NCBI RefSeq assembly: GCF_022682495.2
Contig: NC_071389.1
Location: 62,704,239-62,768,238, forward strand
DNA: 64,000 nucleotides
DNA from: Desmodus rotundus
Taxonomy: Eukaryota; Chordata; Mammalia; Chiroptera; Phyllostomidae
Reading direction: 5' to 3'
Positions 61,301-64,000 of the stretch are shown piece by piece (the first letter of the stretch is position 1; every line of letters starts with the position of its first letter). A program made the translations under genes and the position numbers. The notes under the pieces were generated by a model. The model saw nothing but the letters and a program-made list of their open reading frames with translations. It ran no database searches and had not been told where the DNA came from.

Positions 61301-63610
61301 TTTGGAAATGGGAGGAATGTGCCTTAGAAAAGTAATTAAACTGATGAAAGGACAAGTTCACAGTCAGGCAATTTCTGGCCATTAGTTTGTGTTTAAGAAA
61401 CCTAACAGGAAGAGAGATAAAGAGTGTGATTCATTTACCCACCTGCCATAAGAATGAGCCCTAAGAGCCTTTCCCATTCTTTGTATGCAAGATCATAATC
61501 TTCCCACGCAGAACAAGAACTAGAAAGTCTGGTTCCGTGACCAGGCCATTATATCTTCTAATAGATTTCAATTTAAGGACAATAAATAATTTTCTTGGCC
61601 ATAATCCTCAAAGTCACACTTTCTACAAAAGTCTTACTAGCCCTTCCCCACCTCAATCCCTGCTCCTCAGCTCTTTCTACTCCAAACAACAAACCAGCCT
61701 TTGACTTACTTATCCTCACAGGGGCTGCAATAACACTCAATCTAACAATTAGTCATTTGCAATTCAAGCAATCCATACAGAGGTGAAAGTAAGTCTCAGT
61801 CACTTTACCAGACCGTTAAGGGCTTACAGTCTAGTAAATGAGATGAGCTCCATATACCGGTAGGTATACAGTAAAATACAGTGAATGTCAAAGGACCGAC
61901 AGAAACAAGGTTCTATGGGAGCTCGCAGGAGGAAGAGGTTACCCTCAGCTGCTGAGATGGACATCAGAGAAAGCTTCATTGATAAAGTGAGTCCTGTAGT
62001 GATTTTTGAAGGACAGGTGCAGCATGCACAAAAGGAGATGAGCATACAGACTTCCAAGAAAAGTGAGAGCATGGTAAGGTCATGGGAATCATCTGGGGAA
62101 GTGGTCTGGTTCGGGTCTAGGAATCAACACTGTGGAAGCTAAAGCTGGAAAGGTAAGTTAGAATTAGGTCATAATAAGGTGCTAAATACCAAACCAAGGT
62201 CTTAGGCACTAAGGGCTTTTAAATGGGGCAACTGAAAGTCGGGGGGCAGAATGGAAGAGACCCTGTGACAGGAGCTGTATTCTCCAGAAGGTAAGGAGTT
62301 GTTGTTTCTTAACAGCTTGAGAGTAGGGGCTTAACTCTCCAGAACAGTCAGTGGATGAACGGCACAGTGATTGTGGACAGCACTGTGGGAAACGACACTT
62401 TGTTTCTCGTCACGTGGACGGCGCAGCCTCCCCAAATCCTTCTCTGGGATCCCAGCGGACAGAGACAAGATGGCTTTTTAGTGGACACAGACACCAAAGT
62501 GGCCTACCTCCAGATCCCAGGCACTGCCAAGGTATGGAGTCAGCTTTTTTCCTTCTCACAATTTCACGAGATAAAGTGGGGTTTTTAAAACTATTTTTTA
62601 AAAGATTTTATTTACTTATTTTTAGAGAGGGGACGAGAGGGAGAAAAGGAGGGAGAGAAACATCGATCTACGGTTGCCACTTGAGCACCCCCTACTGGGC
62701 ACCTGGCCTGCAACCCAGGCGTGTGCCCTGACTGAGAATCAAACTGGCAACCTTTTGGTTTGCAGGCTGGCACTCAATCCACTGAGCCACACCAGCCAGG
62801 GCTGACGAGGCAAAGTTTTTATAGAATAATCATAGCTTTTTAAATGTGGGCAGTTGCTAAAAGGAAAGTCAGGACTGAATGAAATAGAAAACAAGACAAC
62901 ATCTCCATCGAGAGGAAATCACTCAGTACTACAGCAAATCAAGAGAAAGGAAATTGGTGTTATTTCCTCCAGGAACTTAAAGGAGAACCTTCAAATTACA
63001 TAGCAGTCAAGATGCAACATGATCCTTAAAGTTTCAGCATCATGAAAACTATTTCCTATACCTCAGGAACCCATTAATTTGACCCTGCCCTTAAGAAACC
63101 AAGGCAATGATAAGAACGGTTTTCAGTTCCTTTCCCCCAACTAGGGTTTTCTTGACAATAAGAGCCATGTAGTTAGTGCGAACATACCGACGTTTCACTT
63201 GGCTGAGAGTATTGAAGACCATCTGAGATATGCTTCTAACATGCTTGTTTCAGATAGGCTCCTCCTATAGGTGGCAGTGAAGTCGGTTATGTGCCATGTA
63301 GATTCTAACTGGATGTCGATTCTAACTGTCTCCATTTGTTTTGGTCAGGTTGGCGTTTGGAATTATAGTCTACAAGCAAGCTCACAAACCCTGACTTTGA
63401 CTGTCACCTCCCGTGCATCAAGCGCTACCTTGCCTCCAGTTACAGTGACCTCCAAAATGAACAAAGACACAGGCGAATTCCCTAGCCCTATGGTAGTTTA
63501 TGCAAAGATTAACCAAGGAGCCTTTCCCATTCTCAGGGCCAGTGTTACAGCCCTGATAGAATCAGTGGAGGGAAAAACAGTTACCTTGGAATTATTGGAC
63601 AACGGAGCAG
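37209..63610 (+). CDS. CLCA1: CLCA1, coding exons 1-11 (3' end outside window)
   Basis: CLCA1 is a secreted glycoprotein of intestinal and airway goblet cells. Family knowledge: it cleaves itself through an N-terminal metalloprotease-like domain, and its VWA domain stabilises the TMEM16A/ANO1 chloride channel at the cell surface. Coding exons: 37209-37370, 42935-43075, 43245-43392, 45930-46035, 50785-50962, 53671-53889, 54421-54648, 58259-58433, 60253-60359, 62316-62531, 63349-63610. All have AG acceptors and GT donors and the phases join without a break, giving 647 residues plus one base of a family protein of about 914. The order is signal peptide (about 1-21), protease domain with HEWAH at 156-160, a cysteine-rich segment (about 187-225), VWA domain from about 305, then beta-rich domains. 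The ATG at 37209 is chosen because the signal peptide starts there and it lies just after a TATA box. No disabling change is seen. The self-cleavage site and C-terminus lie beyond the window. Confidence 0.95.
37430..37620 (+). mobile_element. MIR
   Basis: 'ttggcaagttgtttttatgt', 'cagcctcagtttgtaaacc' and 'gttggtgcttaataaatg' identify a MIR just after CLCA1 exon 1. Confidence 0.75.
38100..38350 (+). mobile_element. MIR (partial)
   Basis: 'tgtaatgaggaagagcattg', 'gtaaaatggggcaataac' and 'gagctcaattaatggtag' fit a diverged MIR. Confidence 0.6.
38460..38688 (+). mobile_element. Ves SINE, longer type
   Basis: Diverged head (TGTGGCTCAGTTGGTTGGAG), duplicated GGTTC boxes and a tail ending CATGTCCTCTGGTGAGGAT plus A-run. 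The duplication AAAAGTTAAT is at 38450-38459 and 38689-38698. Confidence 0.85.
39606..39926 (+). mobile_element. 5'-truncated L1, 3' end only
   Basis: It starts within the ORF2 C-terminus (GGCATTATGCTAAGTGAAAT) and runs through a G/A-rich 3' UTR to 'acattcaattaaaag'. Confidence 0.7.
41262..41525 (-). mobile_element. Antisense L1 3' UTR fragment
   Basis: Reversed 3' UTR: a T-rich end, 'attgggatgacactggtt', 'ccaccacccaaagtcaaa' and 'gtgtctatgagttttt'. Confidence 0.7.
41677..41886 (-). mobile_element. Ves SINE
   Basis: The reverse strand has the tRNA-like head at about 41886 and a tail of TTTATTTATTTTT at about 41680. The flanks CTACACTTA and CTATACTCA may be a decayed duplication. Confidence 0.85.
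42370..42545 (-). mobile_element. MIR (antisense)
   Basis: 'ccactttataaatgggatga' and 'gctggagccaggattagtgt' give a reversed MIR. Confidence 0.65.
42569..42774 (-). mobile_element. Ves SINE
   Basis: The head (reverse of CCACACCAGCCAGGGC) is at 42774 and the tail TTTATTTATTTATTTTAGAG on the left. The B box is intact (reverse of GAGTCGAACTGG). Confidence 0.88.
42935..43075 (+). CDS. CLCA1: CLCA1 coding exon 2
   Basis: The exon has 47 codons (residues 55-101), [20 protein letters not shown] onwards. The acceptor is TTTTCCCCCAG and the donor GTGAGA. It is part of the N-terminal protease-like domain. Confidence 0.95.
43245..43392 (+). CDS. CLCA1: CLCA1 coding exon 3
   Basis: The exon encodes residues 102-150, including [16 protein letters not shown], and ends in phase 1 at a GTATGG donor. 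It is part of the protease-like domain, directly before the HExxH exon. Confidence 0.95.
43785..43925 (+). mobile_element. hAT-type element fragment
   Basis: 'gattctgatttagaatctgc', 'tttaacaagctcc' and 'ggaccacactttgagtagca' are typical of a hAT-Charlie MER element. Confidence 0.6.
44008..44224 (+). mobile_element. Ves SINE
   Basis: Head GCCCTGGCTGGTATAGCTCA, CT-rich centre and an AAATAAAAGAAATAAA tail. Flanks AAAGAAATTCTTT (43995-44007) and AAAGAAACTCTTT (44225-44237) are a duplication with one mismatch. Confidence 0.9.
44880..45500. repeat. Ancient interspersed repeat, family not named
   Basis: 'gtctaggcactatgtgccca', 'gtcctcatggagacaagtg' and 'ggcagccattgaagactgg' belong to the same old repeat wording as 5430-5870. 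Confidence 0.45.
45930..46035 (+). CDS. CLCA1: CLCA1 coding exon 4 (zinc-binding HExxH exon)
   Basis: The exon encodes [23 protein letters not shown] places H156, E157 and H160 as zinc ligands and catalytic acid, with an acidic residue at E168 downstream as expected for this metalloprotease-like group. It ends in phase 2. Confidence 0.95.
46257..46279. repeat. TG microsatellite
   Basis: A pure TG run of about 11 units in CLCA1 intron 4. Confidence 0.9.
46930..47215 (-). mobile_element. Antisense L1 ORF2 3' fragment
   Basis: The reverse of the ORF2 C-terminus: 'tatttcacttagcataat', 'ccattgtgtaaatgtacc' and 'atgggcacttaggctgtt'. It is 5'-truncated. Confidence 0.75.
47940..49780 (+). mobile_element. 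Old L1 ORF2 relic
   Basis: Decayed reverse-transcriptase and downstream sequence ('gaaaaccaagagcctaca', 'aagtcaataaggtgacca', 'tccagtaattttaca'). It is interrupted by the Ves SINE at 48254. Confidence 0.6.
48254..48440 (+). mobile_element. Ves SINE with small internal deletion
   Basis: Head GCCCTGGCTGGTGTGGCTCA. About 20 bases around the 'gggcacatgcctggg' region are missing. Flanks AAAAACTCAAGGGA and AAAAACTCCAAGAGA are a decayed duplication. Confidence 0.85.
49795..49927 (-). mobile_element. Ves SINE, internally deleted
   Basis: The reverse strand has the Ves head (from 49927) and the GA-rich plus TTTATTTATTT tail, but about 70 central bases are absent. Confidence 0.75.
50270..50400 (+). 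mobile_element. Short L1 ORF2 relic
   Basis: 'tccatttacaatagcaacaa' and the following lines match an old L1 ORF2 segment. It has no clear ends. Confidence 0.45.
50785..50962 (+). CDS. CLCA1: CLCA1 coding exon 5 (cysteine-rich segment)
   Basis: The exon encodes a segment with five regularly placed cysteines ([22 protein letters not shown]), followed by QTEKASIMF. It ends in phase 0 at a consensus GTAAGT donor. Confidence 0.95.
52580..53240. repeat. Ancient interspersed repeat, family not named
   Basis: 'accacagtagtctgaggag' and 'gagtttgaggagcctgtggg' fit the same old repeat group. Confidence 0.45.
53404..53607 (-). mobile_element. Ves SINE next to CLCA1 exon 6
   Basis: Intact reverse-strand Ves with duplication AATTATTAAAGATTTTT at 53387-53403 and 53608-53624 (17 bp, identical). 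It lies 63 bases upstream of the exon 6 acceptor. Confidence 0.93.
53671..53889 (+). CDS. CLCA1: CLCA1 coding exon 6 (start of VWA domain)
   Basis: The exon has 73 codons. It encodes NHNKEAPN, then the start of the VWA domain, [18 protein letters not shown] gives the first metal-site motif, D312, S314 and S316. The acceptor is AACTTCAG and the donor GTATGT. Confidence 0.95.
53890..54420 (+). other. CLCA1 intron 6
   Basis: The intron is 531 bases of AT-rich, unique-looking sequence. I see no repeat or conserved element. Confidence 0.8.
54421..54648 (+). CDS. CLCA1: CLCA1 coding exon 7 (VWA core)
   Basis: The exon has 76 codons, from [18 protein letters not shown] to [14 protein letters not shown] supplies the third metal-site ligand, T383. 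Both ends are in phase 0. Confidence 0.95.
54908..55196 (+). mobile_element. Ves SINE, longer type, with CT and CCT expansion
   Basis: Head GCCCTGGCTGGTGTGGCTCA, an extra GGTTC-type repeat, (TC)n and (TCC)n at about 55083-55133, and a tail with TTCTCTGGTGAGGATT plus A-run. Flanks AGAATGCCATGAG and AGAATACCATGAG are a duplication with one mismatch. Confidence 0.9.
56105..56185 (-). mobile_element. Antisense L1 3' tip
   Basis: A T-rich stretch and 'aatacagttgtccccatttt' match the reversed 3' end shared with element A. Confidence 0.5.
56240..57610. other. Unclassified GC-rich block in CLCA1 intron 7
   Basis: It has a different composition from the AT-rich intron around it, with several short open frames but no recognisable domain and no clear terminal repeat. 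It may be an old LTR element or unique sequence. Confidence 0.3.
58259..58433 (+). CDS. CLCA1: CLCA1 coding exon 8 (VWA, second half)
   Basis: The exon encodes [20 protein letters not shown], where D412 completes the VWA metal site, and then [20 protein letters not shown]. It ends in phase 1 at a GTGAGG donor. Confidence 0.95.
58434..60252 (+). other. CLCA1 intron 8
   Basis: The intron is 1.8 kb. 59190-59630 reads like an old interspersed repeat that I cannot classify. The rest is unique and I see nothing in it. Confidence 0.7.
60253..60359 (+). CDS. CLCA1: CLCA1 coding exon 9
   Basis: The exon encodes [20 protein letters not shown] and the rest to SIQ, the end of the VWA domain. The donor GTCAGA is the weakest in the gene but lies exactly at the expected place and phase. 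Confidence 0.93.
60360..62315 (+). other. CLCA1 intron 9
   Basis: The intron is 2.0 kb, with a MIR at 60840-60970 and an unclassified ancient repeat at about 61790-62250. Otherwise nothing is recognised. Confidence 0.7.
60840..60975 (+). mobile_element. MIR
   Basis: 'tcattagctctgtgaccatg' and 'tgggcctcagtttctcagtc' are MIR words. Confidence 0.75.
62316..62531 (+). CDS. CLCA1: CLCA1 coding exon 10
   Basis: The exon has 72 codons, beginning [20 protein letters not shown] and including [12 protein letters not shown]. It belongs to the beta-sandwich region after the VWA domain. Confidence 0.95.
62532..63348 (+). other. CLCA1 intron 10
   Basis: The intron is 0.8 kb. An antisense Ves SINE (62592-62803) begins 60 bases after the exon 10 donor, and the remainder looks unique. 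Confidence 0.8.
62592..62803 (-). mobile_element. Ves SINE next to CLCA1 exon 10
   Basis: Reverse-strand Ves, with head from 62803 and tail TTTATTTACTTATTTTTAGAG. No clear duplication was found. Confidence 0.87.
63349..63610 (+). CDS. CLCA1: CLCA1 coding exon 11
   Basis: The exon runs from [20 protein letters not shown] to LELLDNGAG and ends in phase 1 at a GTAACC donor. It is the last CLCA1 exon in the window; the phase shows the message continues. Confidence 0.94.
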
Positions 63611-64000
63611 GTAACCACCCGTGAAACTGGGAAACACATCTTTCTTTTCCATGAAGCAAACAGGGAAGAGCTGGAGGGCATGACCTGGTGAGGACACTTA
63701 GAAGCAGGGAGTCCACAGCACCGGGGGTCTGGTTGGGAGAACTTTCTGCTCCACCCGCCCCCCATTCTTATATTTCAGAATGTTGGAAAACATAAAAAGG
63801 GCCCTACCTTTAGCCTCTGCAAAGCCCAAATACATTGGTAGCTCAAGCACAATAGCTCAGAAATTCTAGGGAGTAATCAGAAGGTATTATTCCATACTCT
63901 CCAAAAAAATGATACCTGTCTTGCATTAGGGATATATATATATATTGAATATACATATTCATTTTTATCTTCCCCACACACTTTTGAGATATTACTAGCC

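Noticed and set aside
1..64000. CRISPR array, bacterial operon, phage or plasmid features
   Set aside because: The sequence is vertebrate nuclear DNA. The only regular repeats are microsatellites and transposable elements.

Overview
This is mammalian nuclear DNA: spliced genes with GT-AG introns, MIR and L2 relics, hAT/Tc1-mariner fossils and LINE-1. At least eleven clear copies of the tRNA-derived Ves SINE, on both strands and several with readable target-site duplications, point to a bat, most likely Yangochiroptera. The window lies in the CLCA (calcium-activated chloride channel regulator) gene cluster, and the gene order CLCA2 then CLCA1 on the + strand matches the human cluster.

Layout. 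1-15.35 kb is the 3' end of CLCA2: the penultimate exon (1667-1900), a 12.3-kb last intron full of old repeats, and the last exon (14160-14575) with its 3' UTR. 15.4-37.1 kb is intergenic and is mostly LINE-1. An old L1 relic there has been interrupted twice, by a short ORF1-only (half-L1-like) element at 22567-24725 and by a full-length, very young L1 at 25289-32067. The young L1 has intact ORF1 and ORF2, a CpG-rich 5' UTR, a G-rich 3' UTR, a poly(A) tail and a perfect 14-bp target-site duplication. 37.1-64 kb is CLCA1: a TATA box at 37139 and eleven coding exons (37209-63610) that stay in frame and encode residues 1-647. The remaining exons lie beyond the right edge.

How the genes work. CLCA1 is a secreted, self-cleaving metalloprotease-type protein of mucus-producing epithelia. 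Its VWA domain is known in the family to stabilise the TMEM16A/ANO1 chloride channel at the cell surface. The HExxH site (H156, E157, H160) and a complete VWA metal site (D312, S314, S316, T383, D412) are all readable here. CLCA2 is a membrane-anchored paralogue. Its membrane span is present, but its cytoplasmic tail is cut short by a small frameshift relative to the human protein.

The most notable items are the apparently retrotransposition-competent L1, with an unusual 5' UTR (iterated GGCTGG motif, a very long pyrimidine tract and a strong splice acceptor); the half-L1-like elements; and the altered CLCA2 tail. I saw no CRISPR array, prokaryotic operon or new enzymatic system.
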